Made by a program: the position numbers and the translations under genes
Shown here: one piece after another, positions 25,582-33,397 of the stretch
Layout of the letters: every line of letters starts with the position of its first letter
Position numbering within the stretch: the first letter of the stretch is position 1
Assembly (NCBI RefSeq): GCF_017347605.1
Contig: NZ_AP024484.1
Location: 2,928,501 to 2,992,500 of the forward strand
From: Prevotella herbatica
GTDB lineage: Bacteria > Bacteroidota > Bacteroidia > Bacteroidales > Bacteroidaceae
Length of the DNA: 64,000 bases
Direction of reading: 5' to 3'
Notes under the pieces: model-generated
Database searches by the model: none
What the model saw: the letters and a program-made list of their open reading frames with translations, nothing else
Told to the model about the DNA's origin: nothing

Positions 25582-25614
25582 AAAAAACCGCTAGACTCTT
25601 GGAGTCCAGCGGTT
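25582..25614 (-). terminator. Terminator of the small lipoprotein gene
   Basis: A hairpin (AACCGCTAGACTC / GAGTCCAGCGGTT, one mismatch) flanked on the - strand by a run of T, 30 bases beyond the lipoprotein stop. Confidence 0.85.
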
Positions 25615-25644
25615 AATCTCTCATTTTTCAGTTCGAGCTTCTGT

Positions 25645-25821
25645 TTACTTAACAGCAGCAGCAGTGTCAGTAGCAGCTGTATCAACAGCAGCTGAATCAT
25701 TAGCTGAATCAACAACAGCTGTATCAGAATCAGCGTTTGCAGCAGGAGCTGCAGTTTTGTTACCACATGATGCGAAAGAGATAGCTGCGATAGCTACGAA
25801 CATTAAAACTAATTTCTTCAT
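25645..25821 (-). CDS. Small Ala/Asp/Thr-rich lipoprotein
   Basis: A 58-residue peptide with a lipoprotein signal, MKKLVLMFVAIAAISFASCG, and a mature part of about 40 residues made almost only of Ala, Asp, Thr, Val and Ser (VVDSANDSAAVDTAATDTAA). Such short, acidic, repetitive lipoproteins are frequent in Bacteroidota and have no known role. I start at 25821; ten more codons upstream are open but would spoil the signal peptide. A consensus -7 element (TACCTTTG, 25882-25875 on the - strand) and a terminator frame it as a single-gene unit. Confidence 0.75.
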   Translation of the reverse strand: MKKLVLMFVAIAAISFASCGNKTAAPAANADSDTAVVDSANDSAAVDTAATDTAAAVK

Positions 25822-26028
25822 TTTCTTTGCTTTTTTAAATCTGTAAAACAATCATTTGTTTATTAAAACGTTGCAAAGGTAAGTATTTTTTTAATACGTT
25901 GTTCACTTTTTAACGATTTTTTTTGCCTCCCTTTGTAACTTTTTTGTAATCTATTGTAAATCAATGCTTTATAAATGATAAATAAATGTTAATGATTTTG
26001 TGCACCCAAACAAAAGTGTTTTTTAGCA

Positions 26029-26670
26029 TTATTGATTATCTATCTTCTTACCATGATAATACATGTTGAAGCCGTCTGAAGCGTATCCATTGCCCTGATA
26101 TTTGAAGTTGTTTGCACTAGAAACATCTGGTAATTTTTTTCCTCGATAGTATGCATTGAATGCATCTTTGGCATATCCACCCTCAATAATCTGGAATGAA
26201 CTGGCAGTGGCATCTTCGACTTTGTTTCCACGATAATACACGTTGAACGCATCTTTGGCATATCCACGACCTATTTCTTTGAATGTGCTTGCACTGGCAT
26301 CATCAAGTTTCTTTCCGTTATAGAAGACATCAAAGTTCGTCTTATGGTACCTTGATGTTTCGCATCTGTTATTATCGTAGTCTTCGTTATCGTCTCTATT
26401 ATAAATAATGTCATCAGCATTGCTTATTCTATAGCGGCTATCTATCCTGAAACTGTTGGGATCTACATATTCCAGAATGTTACCGTTTTGGTAGACGTGA
26501 CGGGAATCCTTGGCGTAACCGTAGCCTAAGTCCTGGAATGTTTCGATGTTGGCATGTCTTAACACCATTCCATGGTAGTAAACATGATTATCGTCGTGTG
26601 TGTAATCATGTTGAGCGAATGCTGTGATGGACATTGCTAGAATAATTGCGGTTAAAATGGTTTTCTTCAT
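26029..26670 (-). CDS. Secreted DKNYY-repeat protein
   Basis: A 213-residue exported protein (signal peptide MKKTILTAIILAMSITAFAQ) built of about five repeats of roughly 30-35 residues. The pattern is GYAKDxxxVYYxGxxVxxAxxxSF, as in LGYGYAKDSRHVYQNGNILE, GRGYAKDAFNVYYRGNKVED and GGYAKDAFNAYYRGKKLPD. This is the DKNYY family (PF13644), of unknown function. The middle, around residues 75-105, is degenerate and rich in Asp and Asn. It stands alone, with no operon partner visible. Confidence 0.8.
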   Translation of the reverse strand: MKKTILTAIILAMSITAFAQHDYTHDDNHVYYHGMVLRHANIETFQDLGYGYAKDSRHVYQNGNILEYVDPNSFRIDSRYRISNADDIIYNRDDNEDYDNNRCETSRYHKTNFDVFYNGKKLDDASASTFKEIGRGYAKDAFNVYYRGNKVEDATASSFQIIEGGYAKDAFNAYYRGKKLPDVSSANNFKYQGNGYASDGFNMYYHGKKIDNQ

Positions 26671-26871
26671 ATTTAAGTTTATTATTTGAATTGTCTTTAT
26701 ATACTATATGTTATTGCAAATTTACAATATATTTTGTTATTATACAAATATAAATGTTTACTTTTTGAAGTTACGAAAAAAGTCTATATCCGGTCTGATA
26801 ACGCAAACTTGCATTTCACTAACACGAAATTCTATTTCACGAAATTAAATTTTCTAGCTAGAGACATTTTC

Positions 26872-26879
26872 TAACTTTG
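26872..26879 (+). promoter_or_regulatory. -7 element upstream of the broken gene
   Basis: TAACTTTG matches TAnnTTTG, 11 bases before the ATG of the degraded frame at 26891. The 200 bases upstream, to the DKNYY gene, hold nothing else recognisable. Confidence 0.5.
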
Positions 26880-26890
26880 TACACATTAGA

Positions 26891-27251
26891 ATGATATTCA
26901 ATCAGTTTACCCCTAAAAACAATAAAATCCTTTTTCCCCAGTGTCTCTCTTTTTTATCAGAATGCAACGATTCTACAAAAGCAGTTGCGATTGGCTGATG
27001 GCTTAGTAAATCTGGACGACCTAAATATAACCATAGAAAATGAGAAAGATGAAAACGCATATAGAACAGTCTTTTATCATAAAACGTAGGTTGGGAAAAT
27101 TTATTCCATAGAATATCCGTTGTCAGTAACAGCCGTAGGAATGTATATAATGGCAGAGAAGCGGATTCTAATTTCATACACAGACAAGGATTAAGAATTG
27201 TTGTTTTTCTCTCACCGTAGTATATACCGCAGATTCGGAGACACTGACTAA
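26891..27251 (+). pseudogene. Degraded gene upstream of the LytTR regulator
   Basis: A promoter-like TAACTTTG precedes an ATG frame encoding MIFNQFTPKNNKILFPQC and on to codon 35, where it stops. Shifting frame near 26988 continues coding-like sequence, ADGLVNLDDLNITIENEKDE, then a TAG (27087), KIYSIEYPLSVTAVGMYIMA and a TAA (27192). The same frame then gives LLFFSHRSIYRRFGDTD and a final TAA at 27249. A frameshift and two stops are therefore needed to read one protein of about 120 residues. No family is recognised. The opposite strand has a longer open frame, but its composition looks antisense. Confidence 0.4.
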
Positions 27252-27257
27252 AACAGA

Positions 27258-27265
27258 TAACTTTG
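27258..27265 (+). promoter_or_regulatory. -7 element of the LytTR gene
   Basis: TAACTTTG matches TAnnTTTG, 43 bases before the LytTR start. Confidence 0.6.
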
Positions 27266-27307
27266 TTTTCACTTGCATGATTTTTAATTATCAAAATAAA
27301 TTTCAAT

Positions 27308-27712
27308 ATGGAAATAACTAAAAAACCGAAAAAAAACAAGGCACTTAACCTTCATGAGAAAAACCAAGTCATAAAAGTCAATGACGGCTTCTTTGCAAAG
27401 CCACTCAATGAGGATTACCACATCAAAGTTTATTATGATGAAATCATCTGGGTGGAGGCTATAAGTAACTATTCGTATATCCACTTCAAAAAATCTAAAA
27501 CCATGAGTCTTGCTTATAATATAGGTAGGGTTGAAAAACTTCTGCTAACGGAAACATTTGTTCGTATAAACCGGTCTGAAATCATTAATATCCATCTTGT
27601 GGATAAATACTGTGGGAATATGGTTAGCATTGCTGGACATGGTTTCACGGTAAGTCCTTCATGCCGCCAGTATGTGTTCTCGTGTTTTCTTGAATTGCGC
27701 AGAGATGAATGA
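27308..27712 (+). CDS. Stand-alone LytTR DNA-binding regulator
   Basis: A 134-residue protein whose residues about 38-130 form a LytTR DNA-binding domain: VYYDEIIWVEAISNYSYIHF, then VEKLLLTETFVRINRSEIIN with the family's xRxxRSxIIN motif, and FTVSPSCRQYV. There is no receiver domain and no membrane segment, so its signal input is unclear; the 35-residue N-terminus is basic (KKPKKNK) and might bind DNA or a partner. It precedes the DUF2589 operon by 143 bases on the same strand and is the natural candidate for its regulator. Confidence 0.85.
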   Translation: MEITKKPKKNKALNLHEKNQVIKVNDGFFAKPLNEDYHIKVYYDEIIWVEAISNYSYIHFKKSKTMSLAYNIGRVEKLLLTETFVRINRSEIINIHLVDKYCGNMVSIAGHGFTVSPSCRQYVFSCFLELRRDE

Positions 27713-27776
27713 AATGCCTTCGATAGCAATAATATGTGTTTTGACAACAGAAATACACCACCTCATGAAAATTCTT

Positions 27777-27808
27777 TGCCTATTCCAAACTAAAATAGGA
27801 TTTTTGCA
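27777..27808 (+). promoter_or_regulatory. Candidate promoter of the DUF2589 operon
   Basis: TTTG near 27777 and GATTTTTG (one mismatch to TAnnTTTG) are separated by 20 bases, about 50 bases upstream of the first DUF2589 start. The leader ends in a long A tract just before ATG. Confidence 0.5.
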
Positions 27809-27855
27809 TTGTAAGCTTACCTTTAACAAAATAGTATTAATCTAAAAAAAAAATT

Positions 27856-28665
27856 ATGGCAATTAGTAATGCACCATCGCAAGTGGCAACCAATGCGTTG
27901 CAGGCGATACCTTTCAGTTCTATGATCGGTGGTCCTTTGAAGGCTTGTATTGAAGCCCAGGCCATGGCAGCCAAAACAACATGGGACTTCATTCAGGAAG
28001 TAGGGTTGAATACCAACCCCGATACAGGAGAGAAGACTGCGGTCAACGTGTCGTTCTCATTTAATCAGAATGGTCGTTTGGTACAGCTGAATGTACCCTT
28101 ACTTACCATTGTTCCTATTCCGTATATAGCTATCAATAGCGTTGACATTAACTTTAAGGCAAGCATCTCTGCTTCTTCTTCAAGTGTGAATGAAAACACG
28201 GAAAGCACATCAATGGGTGGCAGTGCGGAAATCAAAGCCGGATTGAAAATCGGTCCATTTCACATGGATGCCAAGTTGAATGCCAACTACTCTTCAAAGA
28301 AGGATTCCAAGGCTACTGAAGAATCTAAGTACAGTGTAGAATATACGATGGACATAGCAGTAAAGGCAGGTCAGGACAGTATGCCTGCTGGTCTTGCTAA
28401 AGTTCTTGAGTTGCTTGGTAATTCGCTTGACGTATCAGATCCAAAGGGAACTTTGGAATTGAATGCTCAAAAATTTAAGGTTGGTGATAAACTCATCGCT
28501 ACGTATAAGAACAAGGACGGTTTGTTCGCACCTGGAGATATCAAGTGTGAAGGTGATAAACTGACATTCACTGAAAGTGGTGACAGTGTAACAACCGATC
28601 TCGTCGCTGGAACTTATAAGATTATGGCAGGAGGTTGCACCGCTGAAATTCTCGTTGAAGCTTAA
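27856..28665 (+). CDS. DUF2589 domain protein (first copy)
   Basis: A 269-residue cytoplasmic-looking protein without signal peptide. Residues 15-110 match DUF2589 (PF11655): QAIPFSSMIGGPLKACIEAQ, then NVSFSFNQNGRLVQLNVPLL, TIVPIPYIAINSVDINFKAS. The middle is Ser/Lys-rich (SASSSSVNENTEST), followed by VKAGQDSMPAGLAKVLELLG, which the third gene also has. The last 65 residues are an added beta-rich domain (DKLIATYKNKDGLFAPGDIK). Function of the family is unknown. A strong terminator follows this gene, suggesting it is made in excess over the genes downstream. Its N-terminal half is clearly paralogous to the 206-residue protein at 29602. Confidence 0.8.
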   Translation: MAISNAPSQVATNALQAIPFSSMIGGPLKACIEAQAMAAKTTWDFIQEVGLNTNPDTGEKTAVNVSFSFNQNGRLVQLNVPLLTIVPIPYIAINSVDINFKASISASSSSVNENTESTSMGGSAEIKAGLKIGPFHMDAKLNANYSSKKDSKATEESKYSVEYTMDIAVKAGQDSMPAGLAKVLELLGNSLDVSDPKGTLELNAQKFKVGDKLIATYKNKDGLFAPGDIKCEGDKLTFTESGDSVTTDLVAGTYKIMAGGCTAEILVEA

Positions 28666-28702
28666 GTGAGCATACTTAATAAAAGGCAAGGATGAAAATC
28701 CG

Positions 28703-28735
28703 GGATGCGGTTTTTTAATGCCGCATCCTTTTTCG
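28703..28735 (+). terminator. Internal terminator after the first DUF2589 gene
   Basis: GGATGCGG and CCGCATCC pair around TTTTTTAATG, followed by TTTTT. It lies between the first DUF2589 gene and the rest of the operon, 36 bases before the next start codon, and probably attenuates downstream transcription. Confidence 0.85.
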
Positions 28736-28770
28736 AAAACCTGTAATATATTCAATAAATAAAAAACATT

Positions 28771-29583
28771 ATGGCACAATTAAGTTCTGTCATCGGCTCG
28801 ATTTTGCGAGACATCATCTCTGCACAACACGAGGCCAATCTTTATTCCCTTTCTTTAAGTGAATCTTATGGGAAAGACGGTAAGGTGAAAGATTTCCAGT
28901 TGCCCAATGTCGTGGTGAGCGATATGGAGTTGGAACTGAAATATGGAATAGTCAGCACTACTGAAAATCAAGAGCAGCAAAATATTAAATATTCCAAATT
29001 CCGGCAATTTATCAAGGAAGTTTGCACGGAAGCGGCTAAAACAACTATTACAAGCGTCGTTTCAGCTGTTCTTACGTCTGACATACGTAGAAATGAGGAA
29101 GACAAAAGATTTTTTTATCATCTGAAACAAGAAGAGGAACTGAATAAGAAATTCCGTTCATTCCTTATGCGTAATATGCGCAATGCCTTTGACAACAGCC
29201 TGCATGAGTCGTTGGATGCAAGCACGGGACTGGTTTTGGAGGATGTTGTTGTAAACAGGCTCATGATAGTTGTTAAAAAGAAATTTCTTCAAGACACCGA
29301 TCTTAGCACCTTATTTGACGGTGTGGATGGCAATTCTTTAAGGAATGAGTTGGAAACTGCTGCTAATTCAGCCTTGACAGACTTGGTAAAAACAATGTCT
29401 GAAGGACAATCGTTTAAGAGGGTCAAGACGTTCCCTCAATTGGATGTCGCCGTTACCGCCGAAGAACTGGCAAAGATGCCAGAAGAAGCGATACATTCAT
29501 TTAAACTGAAATTCAGTCCGACGGCTTGCAATATTACAGAATTGGATAATGACAATGATCTCGATGATTTTGTCATGGATTAA
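28771..29583 (+). CDS. DUF2589-associated protein of unknown function
   Basis: A 270-residue soluble protein without signal peptide. Its N-terminus, MAQLSSVIGSILRDIISAQH, then FQLPNVVVSDMELELKYGIV, has the same plan as the DUF2589 proteins: a helix with SAQ/EAQ, then a beta segment with PxxxVxxxxxxxxxxI. It may be a diverged member or a partner family. The remainder is helical and charged, with a long hydrophilic central region, and ends in an acidic tail (ELDNDNDLDDFVMD). It sits between two DUF2589 genes, 18 bases upstream of the second. Confidence 0.7.
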   Translation: MAQLSSVIGSILRDIISAQHEANLYSLSLSESYGKDGKVKDFQLPNVVVSDMELELKYGIVSTTENQEQQNIKYSKFRQFIKEVCTEAAKTTITSVVSAVLTSDIRRNEEDKRFFYHLKQEEELNKKFRSFLMRNMRNAFDNSLHESLDASTGLVLEDVVVNRLMIVVKKKFLQDTDLSTLFDGVDGNSLRNELETAANSALTDLVKTMSEGQSFKRVKTFPQLDVAVTAEELAKMPEEAIHSFKLKFSPTACNITELDNDNDLDDFVMD

Positions 29584-29601
29584 AACAACGGAGGATTAAT
29601 T

Positions 29602-30222
29602 ATGGAAGATAAGAAAATCAGAAAGACGAGCAGTCAGGTGATGGAGCTCCAACAACTGATTGCCGGACCGCTGATAGCAACGATTGAGGCTGATGCACTT
29701 TCCGCCCAAAAGTATTTGGATTATCTGATGCGGGTAGCCTTTGAGTCATACAATCCGGTAACAGGAGAAACGGGCAAGTTGAGGATGCTTACATTCACCT
29801 ACAACGAACAGGATGTAAACGGCTCTAGCAAGAAGAATGTAAGTATTCCATTACTCACACTCGTTCCATTGCCATTGCTTCATGTGGAAGAGGCAGATTT
29901 CGATTTCGACATAAAGATACTTGACGCACTGTCGGAAAATGTGGAAGAAAAGTTTTCTGTGGAAAATGGAGAGAGTGTTAAACAACCGCAAAGCACAGGT
30001 TTCAAGATGCGCGCCTCACTTGCTCCGCAGCGGGAAGTCAAGGACGACCTGCAACAAAGCCTTTCTGCCAATATGAAAGTGAAAGTAAGAATGAGGCAGG
30101 CGGATATGCCTGCAGGATTATCAAACCTGTTGCATCTGACAGCTAATAATGTACAGGTGGAAGATGCCGAGGCGGAAGAAGAGATAAACGGTAATACGGA
30201 AGGAGGTTCTGATGGGCGATAA
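29602..30222 (+). CDS. DUF2589 domain protein (second copy)
   Basis: A 206-residue soluble protein. Its first 110 residues are DUF2589-like: LQQLIAGPLIATIEADALSA, then LTFTYNEQDVNGSSKKNVSI and PLLTLVPLPLLHVEEADFDF. A Gln/Lys-rich stretch and VRMRQADMPAGLSNLLHLTA follow, the last matching the first copy. The C-terminus is acidic (VEDAEAEEEINGNTEG). The C-terminal beta domain of the first copy is absent. A good Shine-Dalgarno, GGAGGA (29590-29595), precedes the start. Its 3' end overlaps the zinc-ribbon gene by 11 bases. Confidence 0.8.
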   Translation: MEDKKIRKTSSQVMELQQLIAGPLIATIEADALSAQKYLDYLMRVAFESYNPVTGETGKLRMLTFTYNEQDVNGSSKKNVSIPLLTLVPLPLLHVEEADFDFDIKILDALSENVEEKFSVENGESVKQPQSTGFKMRASLAPQREVKDDLQQSLSANMKVKVRMRQADMPAGLSNLLHLTANNVQVEDAEAEEEINGNTEGGSDGR

Positions 30223-30454
30223 TAATATAGGCAGTCATGCACAGGAACAGAAAGTAGGGTTGAAATGTCCCCAATGCGGTGTTTTTATAGAAACAAGTAT
30301 ATTTCAACTGCTCACTACGAATGCCTTGATATGTCCCTCATGTAATCTCAGGCTGAACATAGACAGAATGAAATCAAGACCTGCGTTTGAGGCTCTCCGC
30401 AAGGTAAAGTCTGCACAGGACAATGTGGAAAGCAAGAGTAAGTTTAATAGATGA
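30212..30454 (+). CDS. Small zinc-ribbon protein
   Basis: An 80-residue protein with two CxxC knuckles, LKCPQCGVFIETSIFQLL and ICPSCNLRLNIDRMK, spaced as in a zinc ribbon, followed by a basic helical tail (RPAFEALRKVKSAQDNVESK). It has no signal peptide. The start overlaps the previous gene by 11 bases and has a strong Shine-Dalgarno (AAGGAGG, 30200-30206), so translation is coupled. It may be an adaptor or nucleic-acid binder; no function is known. Confidence 0.7.
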   Translation: MGDNNIGSHAQEQKVGLKCPQCGVFIETSIFQLLTTNALICPSCNLRLNIDRMKSRPAFEALRKVKSAQDNVESKSKFNR

Positions 30455-30460
30455 CACGTC

Positions 30461-30886
30461 ATGTTTGATAAGGTAAGAAAGTTTTTCTCAACAATCGCCA
30501 ATCAAATAAGGACTTTGACAGAGCATAAGAAATCTGAGATCGGCGAGAAGGTTTTAATAAAAAACGATCAGTCTAGAAGAATGTGCCTTGTTCTTTCACA
30601 ATTGGAGCTAGTCAGGATGAAACCACAAGTAAGGTTACTGAAAGTAGATAATATTTTCGATGTGCTTCGGTTTATGCTACGGCTTTGCGATGTGGAGCAT
30701 GTGGACTGCAAAATGATTGGCGGGTGTATGCGATGTATTGTCAGGTTACCAGAGAATGCCGGAACACTGTCGCTGACTGAAAAGAAAGCGGATAATAGTT
30801 GCAGGATTCTAGCTATATTAAATATAGACGTACCGCTCATGAATCCTCAAGTAGAGGAAGTAGTATTCAAATTAAAACAACATTAG
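30461..30886 (+). CDS. Hypothetical protein of the DUF2589 cluster
   Basis: A 141-residue protein without recognised domain. It begins with an amphipathic basic helix (MFDKVRKFFSTIANQIRTLT) that could lie on a membrane, then a mixed alpha/beta region containing cysteines (CLVLSQLELVRMKPQVRLLK, then HVDCKMIGGCMRCIVRLP). It starts 6 bases after the zinc-ribbon gene and ends 21 bases before the muramidase, so it belongs to the same transcript. Confidence 0.6.
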   Translation: MFDKVRKFFSTIANQIRTLTEHKKSEIGEKVLIKNDQSRRMCLVLSQLELVRMKPQVRLLKVDNIFDVLRFMLRLCDVEHVDCKMIGGCMRCIVRLPENAGTLSLTEKKADNSCRILAILNIDVPLMNPQVEEVVFKLKQH

Positions 30887-30907
30887 AAATTTAAAAGTAA
30901 TAAGACA

Positions 30908-31708
30908 ATGAAAACAATTAAATTAGGTTACACAGGCAATGAAGTTCAGTTGTTGTCTGACAGTTTGAAAAGAAATGGTTATCCGGTGGATTCCACTACG
31001 GTTTTTACCGAAAGTATGTCACAGTCTGTTATCAAATTCCAGGCTGCAAATGGTTTGGATGCGGATGGCATCGTAGGTTATCGCTCGTGGGAGCAACTTC
31101 TATTCAATGGGCGTGCAACCACACAAAAATTGGTGGAAGATGATTTTCAATTGCTTGGTCTGCTGCTTGATTGTGAGCCTGCTGCGTTGAAAACGGTACA
31201 GAAGGTCGAGACAGGAGGTCGAGGAGGATTCTTTGCTCTAGGTAAACCAGCTATTTTGTTTGAGGGACATATCTTTTGGTCACAACTGAAGAGTAGAGGC
31301 ATTGATCCGAACAAGTTTGTTGCGGGGAATAGCAATATACTTTATCCGAAATGGGAGAAGGGGCATTATAAAGGAGGCTTGGGGGAATACGATCGCTTAG
31401 AACAGGCAAGGACTATTCACCGTGAGGCTGCTGATGCGTCAGCTAGTTGGGGAATGTTCCAAATAATGGGATTCAACTATGCATCATGTGGAGAGAAAAG
31501 CGTGGAAAGTTTTGTAAAATCCATGCATGAGAGCGAATGTAAACAACTTATCCTATTTGGGCGTTTTATCCGTCAGGCAAAAATGCTCCCTGCTTTACAA
31601 TCAAAAAGTTGGGCGACTTTTGCGAAACAATATAATGGTCCGGCTTACGCTAAAAACGAATACGATAAGAAGTTGGCGGCAGCCTATGCAGGCTTTTCGC
31701 ATAAATAA
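30908..31708 (+). CDS. N-acetylmuramidase with peptidoglycan-binding domain, no signal peptide
   Basis: Peptidoglycan hydrolase of 266 residues. Residues 1-65 are a PG_binding_1 domain (KLGYTGNEVQLLSDSLKRNG, with FQAANGLDADGIVGYRSWEQL). Residues 75-266 are an N-acetylmuramidase domain (DUF3380 type, known from phage endolysins) with the catalytic glutamate expected in VQKVETGGRGGF, then SWGMFQIMGFNYASCG and FAKQYNGPAYAKNEYDKKLA. No signal peptide or membrane segment is present, so the enzyme needs a holin-like, tail-like or lytic route to reach the wall; no such gene is recognised nearby. It closes the DUF2589 operon. Confidence 0.88.
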   Translation: MKTIKLGYTGNEVQLLSDSLKRNGYPVDSTTVFTESMSQSVIKFQAANGLDADGIVGYRSWEQLLFNGRATTQKLVEDDFQLLGLLLDCEPAALKTVQKVETGGRGGFFALGKPAILFEGHIFWSQLKSRGIDPNKFVAGNSNILYPKWEKGHYKGGLGEYDRLEQARTIHREAADASASWGMFQIMGFNYASCGEKSVESFVKSMHESECKQLILFGRFIRQAKMLPALQSKSWATFAKQYNGPAYAKNEYDKKLAAAYAGFSHK

Positions 31709-31829
31709 GAAAGGGGCTGAAACATTATAGCTACTTGATGATAATGCGCTATTTATCATATTTTTAATATATTAGCAATAAATTTTCCCCATTATGTATA
31801 TGTGTTCTCGTGAATTTTAAAAAAATGTT

Positions 31830-31891
31830 TATATTTGCAAAAGAAAAGTTCAGTTAACGGCAATTTTAAAGAGGTTCTGATTGCTCGTTAA
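31830..31891 (+). promoter_or_regulatory. Promoter and structured leader, copy 1
   Basis: A -7 element TATATTTG (31830-31837) is followed by an inverted repeat in the leader, TTAACGGCAAT (31854-31864) and ATTGCTCGTTAA (31880-31891), around a conserved TTAAAGAGGTTC loop. The same arrangement occurs at 37990-38051. Confidence 0.6.
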
Positions 31892-31925
31892 TGAATACAT
31901 TTAAGAACCTTCAATAAAAAAAGCT

Positions 31926-32393
31926 ATGAAAAAAATACTATTATTGACTTTAATGTCATTGTGCTTGATAGCAACATCCTGTTCCAAGGATGAGAATACT
32001 ACTTCTCAGCGTACAACTGAGGATGTTACGGCACGGTTTAAATCTTATTTCTATGATGCAAGTGGAAATGTAAGGTGTGTCAAACTATCGAATTTTTCCG
32101 CACAAGAATGGGCGATAGCTGCACAAAAAAGCTCGGACATATTGGAAGTGTTCAATGATATTACTGGTATGGACGCTCCTCTCACTGATTCATATAAATA
32201 CAGGTTCGTCTCATCAGATGGGCAAAGTACCATCAGTATCTCAGGAACAAAGAATGCTGATGCAAATGCGCAATATGCTACAATAAGAGTAAGTATTCCT
32301 TCATGTTCCGAAATACAGACCATACATATAGGTACAGAACAGTATTTCAAAGGGACTAATGATGGGGATGTACCTATTGTATTTCTAAGATGA
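31926..32393 (+). CDS. Small lipoprotein, copy 1 of a duplicated pair
   Basis: A 155-residue outer-envelope lipoprotein: signal peptide MKKILLLTLMSLCLIATSC with Cys19 as the lipidated residue. The mature part (RTTEDVTARFKSYFYDASGN, then SDILEVFNDITGMDAPLTDS) matches no family I recognise. Its stop overlaps the next start (ATGA), so it is coupled to the binding-protein gene. A paralogue with the same leader, but without the lipobox cysteine, lies at 38085. Confidence 0.75.
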   Translation: MKKILLLTLMSLCLIATSCSKDENTTSQRTTEDVTARFKSYFYDASGNVRCVKLSNFSAQEWAIAAQKSSDILEVFNDITGMDAPLTDSYKYRFVSSDGQSTISISGTKNADANAQYATIRVSIPSCSEIQTIHIGTEQYFKGTNDGDVPIVFLR

Positions 32394-33397
32394 GTAGATT
32401 TTCAGGATTACTTTTGATTGCATTATTGTTTCTGTTATACGGTTGTAATTCAGAGTATACTTATGAACAGGTAGACAATCCGAAACAGTTGGTTCGGATT
32501 GTCTTTTCGCCTGGCGCTTTGGGTGATTTTTCGTATAGCGACGATATACTGCGAGGAATATTGCTGGAGCAGAAAGAAAGCGGATTCAGATTATATTGCC
32601 AAACCCCTTCAGATATGAATAAAACTGAAACCCTTATACGTCAATGGCAGATGGAAGATGGGGATTCAACTTGTTTCTATACCATATTGGCAGGAAGCCA
32701 ATTCGAGAAAGTGGCGAAGTACACCCGACCGGATAGAATGCGCAGCAACTATTTGATGTTTGAGACAAAAGACACATCTTTAAATGTTTCTACTTTCCGT
32801 TATTGTGGATATGGTACATCCTTTCTTGCCGGTATCGCCGCCTATGCCATGACTAAATCAGATTCGACGGCATATTTGGGTGGGTGTAAGGATGAATCCT
32901 TTATTGAAGACTGTTACCAAGGATTCAGGGACGGATACATTTATGCGGGAGGTCATGGGGTGGCAGAAACTTATATATCTGATTCTTCTGATGGTTTTTC
33001 GATGCCATCACGTGCTTATGAAATGGCGGATAGCCTTTTTGAGAAATATCCTTTCATTTATGCCATGGCAGGAGGTTCAAACAATGGTGTTTATCTCTAT
33101 TTACGTGAACATCCAGGCAAACAGGTCTATACTAATGGAGTGGATATCGATCAGTCGCCTTTTTGTGACAGAATAATCGGCTGTATGATAAAGCACATAG
33201 GAAGCCGTGTGGGAAATTATATCCATAGTTGGATAAAGGGAAATGTAGTTCCCAAGCATATTGAATATGGCTTGAGTTCTGGAAGTATAGGTTTTGTAAT
33301 TGCGGAACCATACAAAGCAAAGCTAGAGACCATTGTAAAGAGTGCCACAGGTACAGCTATAAGAAAGGAAAAAGAATATGAAAATACATCATTTTAA
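32390..33397 (+). CDS. BMP-like periplasmic binding lipoprotein
   Basis: A 335-residue lipoprotein (MSRFSGLLLIALLFLLYGCN, Cys19) with a type I periplasmic-binding fold. Its layout resembles the basic membrane protein (BMP/PnrA) family, which binds nucleosides: RIVFSPGALGDFSYSDDILR at the start, GTSFLAGIAAYAMTKSDSTA with the conserved loop, ESFIEDCYQGFRDGYIYAGG, and YTNGVDIDQSP. No transport ATPase or permease is nearby, so it is probably a sensor rather than a transporter. It overlaps the small lipoprotein by 4 bases and the caspase-like gene by 20. Confidence 0.7.
   Translation: MSRFSGLLLIALLFLLYGCNSEYTYEQVDNPKQLVRIVFSPGALGDFSYSDDILRGILLEQKESGFRLYCQTPSDMNKTETLIRQWQMEDGDSTCFYTILAGSQFEKVAKYTRPDRMRSNYLMFETKDTSLNVSTFRYCGYGTSFLAGIAAYAMTKSDSTAYLGGCKDESFIEDCYQGFRDGYIYAGGHGVAETYISDSSDGFSMPSRAYEMADSLFEKYPFIYAMAGGSNNGVYLYLREHPGKQVYTNGVDIDQSPFCDRIIGCMIKHIGSRVGNYIHSWIKGNVVPKHIEYGLSSGSIGFVIAEPYKAKLETIVKSATGTAIRKEKEYENTSF

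Noticed and set aside
26902..27339. 145-codon frame on the - strand upstream of LytTR
   Set aside because: Composition rich in Phe, Leu, His and Trp looks antisense; the + strand segments read more like protein, so I annotated a broken + strand gene instead.
30908..31708. Prophage suggested by the endolysin-like muramidase
   Set aside because: No capsid, portal, terminase, tail or integrase gene is seen within the surrounding 10 kb; lipoproteins with sensor domains are not phage-like.
32390..33397. Frameshift suspected between the small lipoprotein, BMP and caspase-like genes
   Set aside because: Each frame has its own signal peptide and lipobox and the overlaps (ATGA, 20 bases) are normal translational coupling.
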